Made by a program: the position numbers and the translations under genes
DNA from: Anthopleura xanthogrammica
Taxonomy: Eukaryota > Cnidaria > Anthozoa > Actiniaria > Actiniidae
NCBI GenBank assembly: GCA_964019055.1
Contig: OZ025212.1
Span: 5,028,766 to 5,092,765, forward strand
Reading direction: 5' to 3'
Length of the DNA stretch: 64,000 bases
Shown here: positions 21,942-31,949 of the stretch, in pieces
Numbering within the stretch: position 1 is the stretch's first letter
How the letters are laid out: each line of letters starts with the position of its first letter
Notes under the pieces: generated by a model
The model's input: only the letters and a program-made list of their open reading frames with translations
Database searches by the model: none
Told to the model about the DNA's origin: nothing

Positions 21942-23757
21942 CTAATATATACTTAGTCAAAGATGTTCCCAATTTTGAAAGTGTTAAGTCATGAAAAAAA
22001 TAATTCGCCAGCGAATTTTCGTAATGTAACCCCGGCGCATATCTAATGAGTGAAGAATTCAACCCCTTCAGTGATTTTTACCCATACTCCCGTTCGGGCT
22101 AGTCGCGTAGTCGCAGAGCCGTTCGTCAACAACGTTTTTTCAATTAGCTGTATATTCCAGATTCCTAATAACGAAAATCAGAGGTTCTGGGAAACACTAA
22201 AATTCAATCGAATTTCATTGGCTGTTGAAAAATAACACAGCAACGAGCCCTGAATGAGCTCCTCTTGCGGTCAAAGCAGATTTGCATTGCGTGACTGGAA
22301 TCACGATTTGTCGTGACAGCTGTACGTCATGGTTGCCTGGGCATGACACTCTTCAAACTCAGTCTAGCGACTCTATTATTACTGGGTTACCTGTGGTAAA
22401 CCAGTCATAAAATACCTTCGTTTTTTTTTCTTTCTGATTCCTTCGCGACAAAATGGCAAAGTTGCGCAATACTACCCAGAGGGTCATTGCGGCCTTACCC
22501 AACAGTCCTTAGTGGGCATCTGATACAGGGTTCCTGTCTATAGTCCAACAATTAGCATGTGCCAACTGTCAATCAACTAATTAAGAGAGGGCGGAGCTAG
22601 CGTATCACGTGACATAAATTAATGTCTACGCATGCTCTATTTCGTTGACTGCTGTAATTAAAGAGTGAGCCGAGTCAGAAATTTTAATTTATTCGTAAAC
22701 AAGGATAATTCTAATCTTAAGAATTTGCATTGCTCACGGCAACTCCGCTAACTTTGATTAACTACTCGTGCTTTGACTCAGCTATCTAAAGCAGTATTAT
22801 CTGTAGTACCAGTACAAAAGGTAAAAGCTAGCCGTGGCCGATATTTAATTCTTGTATTAAAGAATTTCTACGCGCTCCAAGCTAACTCAAACCGATGGGA
22901 CGTCCTGACTTCATTCGAGTTTTACCGACCCGATTCTCGGATGCTATATTTAATGGTTGACTCAACAAGACTACTACAAATAAACATGAGGTACAACGAA
23001 GTTTATTTGGGCTTTCATTTTGATATTAAGAACTGAAGAGTAATGAGAAATATTGTTAAATCGAACGCATGGATTTTGACTCTCAGATCGATCTCTTATA
23101 TAAAAGTCATTCAACTCGCGACTCACTCGTTAAACATTTACGAACTGTCGATTGATTTACAAATATATACGAAAATAGAAAATTGTAAGATGTAAAGCAA
23201 TTCTGAGGGTAGTTTTGAGCAATTATTTGCTCGTCTTACCGTTCTAAACGAAGGATTCATGTGGTAAACAAATAATGCTGACCTCAAGCAAACATGTCTC
23301 CGTCAGCTCGCTTTGCCGACTTTCCGTCTGCGACTTAATTACGTATGATAAAACTCGGACTGGAATCGGAATTAAGGATATGGAAGTTGGACTTCACCAA
23401 AATGGGTATTTTCGATGATTTAGTTTTTGATTTAACTTTTTTTTCCAAAATGGCTTTCACTGTACATTTATAGTAGGCAGTCTCTCACTGTCTTTTGAAA
23501 AACGACGAAAAAAGAAAACGAGGGCCTCGACAGTACGATACATCAGAAACATTAAAAACCAAATTACAGTCAGCTTATTTTATAATTGATCACTCTTTTT
23601 CCACAAAGGGTGGGTCAAGGGCACCCTAGGACCCCTCCCCCTGCCCCTGTCCCTGGTCTCACCCGGTCCAGGTAACCCAGTCTACCCTGCCCGCAGGGTC
23701 TTGTTTGAAGCTCAAATATAACCCAGCTCACGATTTATATAGCTTCCTTGTAGCATC

Positions 23758-26700
23758 ATGAAGTACACTATTGCTGTGCTAGTGGTCTTTGTCTCGTTAT
23801 TTGGTTATTACTTCTGGTATCATCAAGATGCAGATTTGACTTTTCACTTTTACGAGAAGTTCGGTCGTGAACCATGTTCTGCTCTTGGTGGTAAAGTAGT
23901 GTGGATTACAGGAGCTTCTAGTGGGATTGGTGAATACTTAGCTTATGAATTAGCCCAATGTGGATGTAAACTGGTTCTTTCTGCACGAAGGAAACACGAG
24001 CTGGAGAGAGTCAGAGATAAATGTGCAGGTAAGATAATATCAACAAGATGTTCAAATCGAATTCAACAGCCGACTAAGGTTGCTAACAGTTTCGAAGCTA
24101 ATGCTCGATCATGTTATTTATTTTATCTAAGACAAATAGGAATTATTATCATATGACCGTATTTCACTGTACGCGTGATTCTAAAAAAAACCTTTGGGGA
24201 AAATGTCGTCAGCAAAAAAAGTACGCTTTTCCGAAAAGTGTAATAATTTCCCGTTCGGACTCGCCGTTCGGACTCGCTACCGTCAATCATGTAAAAACTA
24301 CGCATTTTGATTCGCATTTATTAAAAACGCTTTGAAATCGATTTTTTATATGTGGTCATATGATAAAATGCTTATTGACTGAGTTAAGGTCGGTCCGAAC
24401 GGGAAAATATTTGGCTCTCGGTCCTTGGCACGGAACTCGCTGCGCTCGTTCCGTACTTCAGGACCTCGAGCCAAATATTTTCCCGTTCGGACCTCCCACT
24501 CAGTCAATAAGTACATAGTTCTTAAAATATAAAGGAATCAGTTTTGCCCAGTTTTGATTGACTTACAGTCAAACCACCTCACCTCGTGCGTTCCTATCAA
24601 TGTTGGAGTTTGTTTGACAACTTACGAAAATGAAACGAAACTTGTAAATTTCAAATCAGGCCTCTATTTAAATCTCGATGCAAGACGCGAAGACGTTTGT
24701 CTGTGAAAAAAACATTTAGCGGTGGGAAAAGTTTTAGCTCTTTTAAAATGTGAAACTTAGAAAGGCCTTAGCATCCTAGATAAGGGGCATTAGTATTGAT
24801 AAAATATTGACAATAGGTGGAAATGCAATTTATTTGCAAACAGAAACAGAAACGATCTTGCAGCATCTTTAATTATGCGATATTATGCGTGACATCATCC
24901 ACCGATATATCATGCGTGACATCAGTCACTCATCAGACGTTTACTAAATTAGCCAATCCAAGCGTGAGGATGTCCGATCAAGATCATTGTGATATCCGAG
25001 TTGGAGCAGGCGCTAGTGGGGGAAGGAGGAGGACATATTTCCAAGATGGCGTCAGTCTCGTACCCAGAGCTCCTCGGTCTCGTCCCTCTCCCGAGGAGAT
25101 CTGGGTACGAGACTGAGATGGCGTATATTTTGTTCTCTAAATAGTCCCACAATGCATTGCAATTCTAACTCGACCCATGCCAGTTTTTTATTACGAGTAT
25201 TAGTTCTAATAATATTTTGTATATTTTAGATGTCGCAAAAGCCAAGCACCCTTCATTCGACAAAGAGAAGGACATATTGGTTCTCCCCCTGGATTTGGTC
25301 AAGTTTGCGACTCACACAGAACTTACAAGCCAAGTTATTAAACATTTTGGACAGGTAAGGCATAGTTACAAGTTATGTGATATTTGACCAGAGGGAAAAA
25401 GTGAGTCTTGGTGTTCAAATTCTTCTGATCTGGCCCAAAATTATGCTAACGTTCTTCATAAGTCAGAAATATTCTGTACGCTCTTCTTGTTGCTGTGATG
25501 GTGCTGATATTGTCTTTTTTCGACATCTAGCACGACATGGCACACTTCCAACCCTCCTCTTAATTCTTCCCGTGGCGATTGGTAGCGATTTGTGGCGCTT
25601 ACTTCCCACTCTTATCACACACTGTACACACACTGTACACACACAAGTACAGACAATCCACTTTTACGGACACTTGTCTTTGTCCCAATGATTTGCATAA
25701 TTATTAGTTTCTAAGAAATTGAATTTATACGTTTCATATTATATTTCACTTTCAGCAGTTTCAAAGCTGATGCATTTTTTATTCCAAACATTTAATAAAT
25801 CGCACTATTATTATTTCAAATTCAATCAATGATATATGATTTATAGATCGATGTCCTAGTCAACAATGGCGGAGTGGCCCAGGTCCATTATATTGAAAAA
25901 AATCCATTTGAAGTCGAGCAAACCCTATTGAACGTCAATCTGCTTGGACAAATTTCATTGACTAAAGCTGTTCTTCCTCACATGCTGAAGAGACAAGAAG
26001 GACAGATCGTTGCTGTCAGTAGTATTTGGGGATTGTTCGGTAAGAAAAGGCTGAATCTTCAAAGTCAGAAGATAAACAAACCCTAAAATGCATGTTGAAA
26101 TGCCTGAATTTCTTTTCTCACTATAATAATTTATGTTTTCAAATTAACATTACCCTTTCTCCCCTTTCACTTGGACTCCTACTTTCCACATGTCTAACCT
26201 TCTCTTTCTCCTCCTCCTTCTCCTTCTCCACCTTCGCCTCCTTCACTTCCTTCTCCTCCTTAATTCTCCTCCTTCTACTACTTCTCCTCATCCTTCTCCT
26301 CTTCTCCTCCCTCTTTTCTCATATTTCTTCTTTTCCTCGTCTTCCTTCTCCCCCTCTTTCACTCTCCCTCGAATGCCCTTCTCTCCTACCCTGTTCATTC
26401 CCCTCTTTATTTTATCTTTCATCTCATTCCCCCAGTTCCTATTCCTCAATCCTATCAGTTGCCTCCCTAGATCTCTCTTAGTCCCCCAAACCCATACCTC
26501 ATTTCCTGTTTCCTCGCCTGAGATCTTCCTGAGTTTCTCCTGGCCAAACCTACTAATTCAGTACCCTCCCTTAAGTATTTCATATCTAAATTTCATTTAA
26601 ATAAATGAGTTCTATTGCTTATTCTTGTAGGAGTTCCTGGATATGGTGCGTATTGCGCAAGCAAGTTCGCTCTTTTGGTAAGATTCTGTTTTGACTCATC

Positions 26701-26774
26701 ATGTTTGTTTTAAAGCTTGCTTGCGGTAGCAGCAGAGGTGGTAGTAGTAGTAGTAGTAGTAGTAGCAGCAGCGA

Positions 26775-26810
<36 letters not shown>

Positions 26811-29800
26811 CAGCAGCAGCAGCAACAGCAGCAACAGCAGCAGTAGTACAGTAGCAGCAGTAGCAGCAGTAGCAGCTAGCAGTAGCAGTAGCAGTAGCAG
26901 TAGCAGTAGCAGTAGCAGTAGCAGTAGCAGTAGCAGTAGCAGTAGCAGTAGCAGTAGCAGTAGCAGTAGCAGTAGCAGTAGCAGTAGCAGTAGCAGTAGC
27001 AGTAGCAGTAGCAGTAGCAGTAGCAGTAGCAGTAGCAGTAGCAGTAGCAGTAGCAGTAGCAGTAGCAGTAGCAGTAGCAGTAGCAGTAGCAGTAGCAGTA
27101 GCAGTAGCAGTAGCAGTAGCAGTAGCAGTAGCAGTAGCAGTAGCAGTAGCAGTAGCAGTAGCAGTAGCAGTAGCAGTAGCAGTAGCAGTAGCAGTAGCAG
27201 TAGCAGTAGCAGTAGCAGTAGCAGTAGCAGTAGCAGTAGCAGTAGCAGTAGCAGTAGCAGTAGCAGTAGCAGTAGCAGTAGCAGTAGCAGTAGCAGTAGC
27301 AGTAGCAGTAGCAGTAGCAGTAGCAGTAGCAGTAGCAGTAGCAGTAGCAGTAGCAGTAGCAGTAGCAGTAGCAGTAGCAGTAGCAGTAGCAGTAGCAGTA
27401 GCAGTAGCAGTAGCAGTAGCAGTAGCAGTAGCAGTAGCAGTAGCAGTAGCAGTAGCAGTAGCAGTAGCAGTAGCAGTAGCAGTAGCAGTAGCAGTAGCAG
27501 TAGCAGTAGCAGTAGCAGTAGCAGTAGCAGTAGCAGTAGCAGTAGCAGTAGCAGTAGCAGTAGCAGTAGCAGTAGCAGTAGCAGTAGCAGTAGCAGTAGC
27601 AGTAGCAGTAGCAGTAGCAGTAGCAGTAGCAGTAGCAGTAGCAGTAGCAGTAGCAGTAGCAGTAGCAGTAGCAGTAGCAGTAGCAGTAGCAGTAGCAGTA
27701 GCAGTAGCAGTAGCAGTAGCAGTAGCAGTAGCAGTAGCAGTAGCAGTAGCAGTAGCAGTAGCAGTAGCAGTAGCAGTAGCAGTAGCAGTAGCAGTAGCAG
27801 TAGCAGTAGCAGTAGCAGTAGCAGTAGCAGTAGCAGTAGCAGTAGCAGTAGCAGTAGCAGTAGCAGTAGCAGTAGCAGTAGCAGTAGCAGTAGCAGTAGC
27901 AGTAGCAGTAGCAGTAGCAGTAGCAGTAGCAGTAGCAGTAGCAGTAGCAGTAGCAGTAGCAGTAGCAGTAGCAGTAGCAGTAGCAGTAGCAGTAGCAGTA
28001 GCAGTAGCAGTAGCAGTAGCAGTAGCAGTAGCAGTAGCAGTAGCAGTAGCAGTAGCAGTAGCAGTAGCAGTAGCAGTAGCAGTAGCAGTAGCAGTAGCAG
28101 TAGCAGTAGCAGTAGCAGTAGCAGTAGCAGTAGCAGTAGCAGTAGCAGTAGCAGTAGCAGTAGCAGTAGCAGTAGCAGTAGCAGTAGCAGTAGCAGTAGC
28201 AGTAGCAGTAGCAGTAGCAGTAGCAGTAGCAGTAGCAGTAGCAGTAGCAGTAGCAGTAGCAGTAGCAGTAGCAGTAGCAGTAGCAGTAGCAGTAGCAGTA
28301 GCAGTAGCAGTAGCAGTAGCAGTAGCAGTAGCAGTAGCAGTAGCAGTAGCAGTAGCAGTAGCAGTAGCAGTAGCAGTAGCAGTAGCAGTAGCAGTAGCAG
28401 TAGCAGTAGCAGTAGCAGTAGCAGTAGCAGTAGCAGTAGCAGTAGCAGTAGCAGTAGCAGTAGCAGTAGCAGTAGCAGTAGCAGTAGCAGTAGCAGTAGC
28501 AGTAGCAGTAGCAGTAGCAGTAGCAGTAGCAGTAGCAGTAGCAGTAGCAGTAGCAGCCGCTAGAGGTTGCAGAAGCAGCAGAAGCAGCAGAGGCAGCAGC
28601 ACCCGGGGGGTACTAGGGGTTACGTTCTTACTCGCTTGATCAATAGTTTTCTTTTTGCCTGTAGGGATATTTCAATACTCTTCGTCTTGAGACATTCAAT
28701 AGGAACATTAAAGTGTTAAATGTTCTGCCCGGAGACATCACCACTGATGTTTATGCTAATTCTTTGACGGACAAACCTGGTGAGGTAAGTTTTATACGCG
28801 TAATTTTATGATGATATGTTATGTTTTCCAATTATTAACATGCCATACCCTTAACGGTCCAGGGTATATTTCAGGGATGATTGTGTCAAAGGGTCATTGC
28901 TAAATCATACCGTAAGTGCTTAATTCCCTTGGAACTTCTTTTGGGAGAAATTTTCCCAATTTAAAAAAAAATTCAAACAAGGAACAGAAACAACGATCGC
29001 TCAATTGAGATTAATGAGGAAGGCGTAAAACTTCTTATTTTCTATTCACAATGCTAAGACCTTCAAGGAGACACCCAACTACGACAAGGATGCTCAAGCG
29101 AATAATTTCCCGAATGAGATGACAGTAGGACGATGTGCTCGCATCATGACCGTGGCGATGGCGAACGACATGAGAGAGGTCTGGCCATCAAACCAACCTG
29201 CGCTTTCACTGGCTTACATGGCTCAGTACATGCCCTCTTTCTTTCTTTGGTAAGGACATTTATTTTAATGAGCTCATCTTCTTAATGTCTGAACGGCCAA
29301 ACGTATCATGTCCCTTCATTAGAGAAAGAAAACACCGCAACTCTACCCACTAGCTGGGTTTGCCTAAAGGTAAAGGTAAAGGTCCTTATTTAACGTCGGT
29401 AACTCGTGAAAGTCAACTTAAGTGTTACTAATAAACTTGAGGCCGACGGTGTGCTCATTTTACCCCCCTCCCTTCCATCAGTGCTCCGTTTTACCGGTAT
29501 TTAAAACTAGTTAAAGTTACACGCCATCACTTTCATCATCATCATCATTATTATTCATCTCAGTTATTATCTCTGATTTGGACCCTTCGCTTTTCTTCAG
29601 TGGTTAGTCGAATCCCCCTAACCAAAATTGCAAACCCACTTCAAAAAATCCCTGGATCCACACCTGCGTCCTCACCACTACCATTATCATCATTATCATA
29701 CCACCGGTACCATTGCTCACCACCGTTATCATCATCACTGGGACCATCGGTACTATAGTCATCCAGGGGCGTAGTCAAGGGCCCCCTTCCCCATCCTGTT

Positions 29801-30808
29801 GGCCATTTTTTTGGTTGGCCGCATGTCATCTTCATCATTGCTGTTCTACCAACATCATCATTAAGGTAATTCCGTAGTTTTGCATTGCGCACGCGCTACT
29901 GCGCACGATTTTAGCCAGCGCGAGCTCGCGCTGAATGGCTATTATTACAATTCCAAGATGGCGGCCGGCTGATAAAAACGGTTTGTTAAAAATACACAAA
30001 ATACAGAAAACAAACCAAAACAACCAGCAAATTATCAAACGAAGGTTATCTGGCATTGATATGAGAGTTTTGTATAAATTTAGAAAGAGATCACAGTCTT
30101 TTTGATATTTTTTTGTGTTAAACTCTCCCTAGTCCCCTCTCGGTAACTACATTTCGAGGACAAAATTCGTATTTTAGCGAGCTGTAGCGCGAAAACGAGC
30201 ACGGTGACCTATCTTTTTTATTTCAGTAAATCAATACGGAATAGGTTCACCATAATATATCTGAATTTAAACAAAATTCTATGTCCAGATTTTTAGATAT
30301 TCCTGAAAAGGCAATAGTATCGTGTCATATCGAAGTACGCACACACTAATGAAACGTCGCTATTTTTTACTACAGCTTCATTTTCTGGTCGAGTTTTGGC
30401 ATCTGAATGTAAATTTAATATGTTAAAATGAAAATAATATCAATAATTCAAAGATAGCAATGACATCCTGCGAATGATTAGTATTTTTCTTCCATTTTAT
30501 GCTTCGAATGTCACCCAAAACATCGAAATTCGACGTCATTTAGCGCCGAAACGAGCACGGTTACCCCCCATTTTTATTTTATTTCTGGAATGACTATAAC
30601 TTGATTAATAAGTGTACGAATTTTCAGGGAAATTCTATGTCCGGTTTTATTTCTACGGAATTACCTTAAGCTTTGTTCACCAAAAAAATCCCACAATTTG
30701 AAATTGAGAAAATAATCTTCTAACTTTAAAATAGAATGTGTATCTAACGCTCTTCCATTTCTTTACAACAGGTATTCTGAGAACATCAAAGAACAGCCGA
30801 AATGGTAG
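23758..30808 (+). CDS. P4: DHRS7-like short-chain dehydrogenase/reductase, class A
   Basis: Exons: 23758-24028, 25230-25354, 25847-26039, 26631-26677, 28665-28784, 29059-29249, 30772-30808. They total 984 nt and give 327 aa. [15 protein letters not shown] and YCASK are all present. P4 is the most diverged class A copy after exon 1: exon 5 reads [14 protein letters not shown], exon 6 carries MANDMREVW and QYMPSFFLW, and the C-terminus is [11 protein letters not shown]. Introns hold very different material: hairpins in intron 1, a 400-bp pyrimidine tract in intron 3, the AGTAGC array in intron 4, and an 801-bp TTAA-flanked element in intron 6. P4's 3' end is the start of the block duplicated into the P5-P6 spacer. 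Confidence 0.9.
24371..24511. repeat. 141-bp hairpin in P4 intron 1
   Basis: CTTATTGACTGAG and GGTCCGAACGGGAAAATATT pair with their complements at 24470-24511 around a short GC-rich loop (CGCTGCGCTCG). It is a compact palindromic MITE. Loose GTTCGGACTCG motifs also occur just upstream at 24253-24275. Confidence 0.7.
25046..25117. repeat. Short hairpin (GTCTCGTACCCAG) in P4 intron 1
   Basis: CAGTCTCGTACCCAGAGCTC pairs with GATCTGGGTACGAGACTG about 30 bases later, with CCTCGG/CCGAGG extending the stem. It resembles a small palindromic repeat unit and is not coding. Confidence 0.6.
26165..26575. repeat. Polypyrimidine tract in P4 intron 3
   Basis: About 400 bp is almost purely C and T (TCTCCTCCTTCTCC-like, with CTTC and CTCC runs) on the plus strand, ending about 55 bases before the exon 4 acceptor. 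Such a strand-asymmetric tract can adopt triplex structure. Open Leu/Ser/Phe-rich frames here are compositional. Confidence 0.75.
26738..28610. repeat. AGTAGC hexanucleotide array in P4 intron 4
   Basis: A degenerate AGT/AGC start (26738-26880) leads into an essentially perfect (AGTAGC)n run from 26881 to about 28552, close to 1.67 kb. It ends in AGCAGCCGC and AGAAGCAGC variants. The period of six with no stop gives 600-codon Ser frames on the plus strand and Thr-Ala frames on the minus strand. Neither is a gene: the array lies between exon 4 and exon 5 of P4. Confidence 0.9.
29865..30665. mobile_element. 801-bp TTAA-flanked element in P4 intron 6
   Basis: The element begins GGTAATTCCGTAG and ends CTACGGAATTACC, a perfect 13-bp inverted repeat. 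TTAA stands on both sides (29861-29864 and 30666-30669). The duplicated locus at 36735-36745 reads CATCATTAAGCTTTG with a single TTAA, so it is a ready-made empty site. A TTAA target suggests piggyBac-type mobilisation, but no transposase is encoded. Internally it has two diverged copies of an AAACGAGCACGGT ... AATTCTATGTCC block. Confidence 0.85.
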
Positions 30809-30891
30809 TGATTCTATTCAACCCCTTCTAAAAATGTGCATGTCTTAACAAGAACGAAGGAAAGAGATGAAACAATGCGGATTTAGGATTA

Positions 30892-31053
30892 TAGACCTCT
30901 TGCAGCAGCTACCAGCTACCAGCTACTTGCTACCAGCACGTCGGAATGCAGCTCCATTTGGAGGACAAAACAATAGGTTTCAATTTTCTGGAGATTAAAC
31001 TTCAGTTTTGTTTTGTCCTACAAATTGAGCAGCTTTGACGTCACGTGCAAGGC
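30892..31053. repeat. Palindromic MITE (TTGCAGCACGTC family), copy 2
   Basis: Starts TAGACCTCTTGCAGCAG, contains GGAGGACAAAACAATAGG and its complement around AATTTTCTGGAGATT, and ends GACGTCACGTGCAAGG. The left arm has an internal expansion of AGCTACCAGC. Confidence 0.65.
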
Positions 31054-31164
31054 TCCAAGTCGAGGTTGGACTTGATAAATTACAGCAAATATGAGTAAAC
31101 ACATCCTCCACAATCCAACCTCAACTTGGCCGTCATTCACCATTTTCCATACATCGGTTCACTG

Positions 31165-31341
31165 CAGGGGCGTAGCCAGGGGGGCAGGGGATTGGGCAGG
31201 GGGCGGCGACCCCCTTCCTCCATCGGGTTTGCCGTTTTTTTTGGTTGGGCGTTTTTTTGGTTTATGTTCTGAAAACGGGTTTTGCCCCCAATCCCCCCGT
31301 CCGGCCCCCCGGCCTAAAGCAAAATTTTGGCTACGCCCCTG
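31165..31341. mobile_element. MITE with CAGGGGCGTAGCC ends (hAT-like), nested in another palindrome
   Basis: The ends CAGGGGCGTAGCCAGG and TTGGCTACGCCCCTG are inverted. CACTG is repeated on both sides (31160-31164 and 31342-31346). The flanking palindrome reads GGTTCACTAGTCAAAC without the insert at 31433-31448 (complement), which indicates the uninterrupted sequence. Degenerate relatives occur near 11760-11880, 29762 and 43070-43170. Confidence 0.65.
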
Positions 31342-31949
31342 CACTGGTCAAACATTAAGCATTAAATCGAAGCTGCAAGGTAGTTTTATTCAAAGTTGTA
31401 CCTTGCAGCCTCGACTGAATGCTTTGTGTTTGACTAGTGAACCGATGTATGGAAAGTGGTGAATTGTTTCATGGCCACTCAAACGAATTCGAAAAAGGCT
31501 CATTTAATGAATAGGCTTAAAACATGTAGGTAAGGCTTGCTTAGCAAAATAAAAATCGTTCATTTGGCACATTCCAAGGTATATGTCGTTTTTTTTAACT
31601 AACTTGTCCGTGTAACCATTGTAAATGGTTATCATTTAAATTGGCTGATATTTTCACATAAATAGAAATATTTTATGAATATTATTAATTTGTTATTTTG
31701 CAAGTTCTCGGGGTTTTATTTTCTTCCCAAAGAAATCAGAGATGGATGCCATATTTTGCTCTCCCTCCTCTCCCCCCACCCCTTCGTTGAAATATTGTAT
31801 TGAGATCTCATGGACTGTTGGTCCTGATCTTCGGGTGTCCTGTGGTTTTACACAAGGCTCGGTTACGTTACTTTTTCTACTTTTTCTTCTTTTTCTTCTT
31901 CTTCTTGATTTTCTTATTCAATTCTTACTCAATCCTTTGTTATTTTATC

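Larger units (their letters stand above)
18470..23757. other. Transposon-rich spacer between P3 and P4
   Basis: This is the longest spacer in the array and has no gene with recognisable domains. It contains a palindrome around 18800-18925, a MITE at 18933-19099, a 1.1-kb foldback element at 20827-21941 nested between outer inverted arms (about 20640-20725 and 22050-22135), and a GACGCTCTTGGAGCGT repeat near 19960 shared with 2610-2640. The region 22250-23700 shows no structure I can name. Confidence 0.6.
30809..31949. other. Intergenic spacer P4-P5
   Basis: No gene is seen. It holds a TTGCAGCACGTC-family MITE (30892-31053), a palindrome built on CCATTTTCCATACATCGG interrupted by a GGGGCGTAGCC MITE (31165-31341), and a CTT-rich tract just before the P5 ATG. 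From 30840 onward the sequence matches 36900-37560, the spacer before P6. Confidence 0.6.

Noticed and set aside
26701..28602. 620-codon poly-Ser frame (+) and 630-codon Thr-Ala frame (-)
   Set aside because: Both are translations of the AGTAGC array inside P4 intron 4. Period six with no stop guarantees open frames and there is no unique coding sequence.
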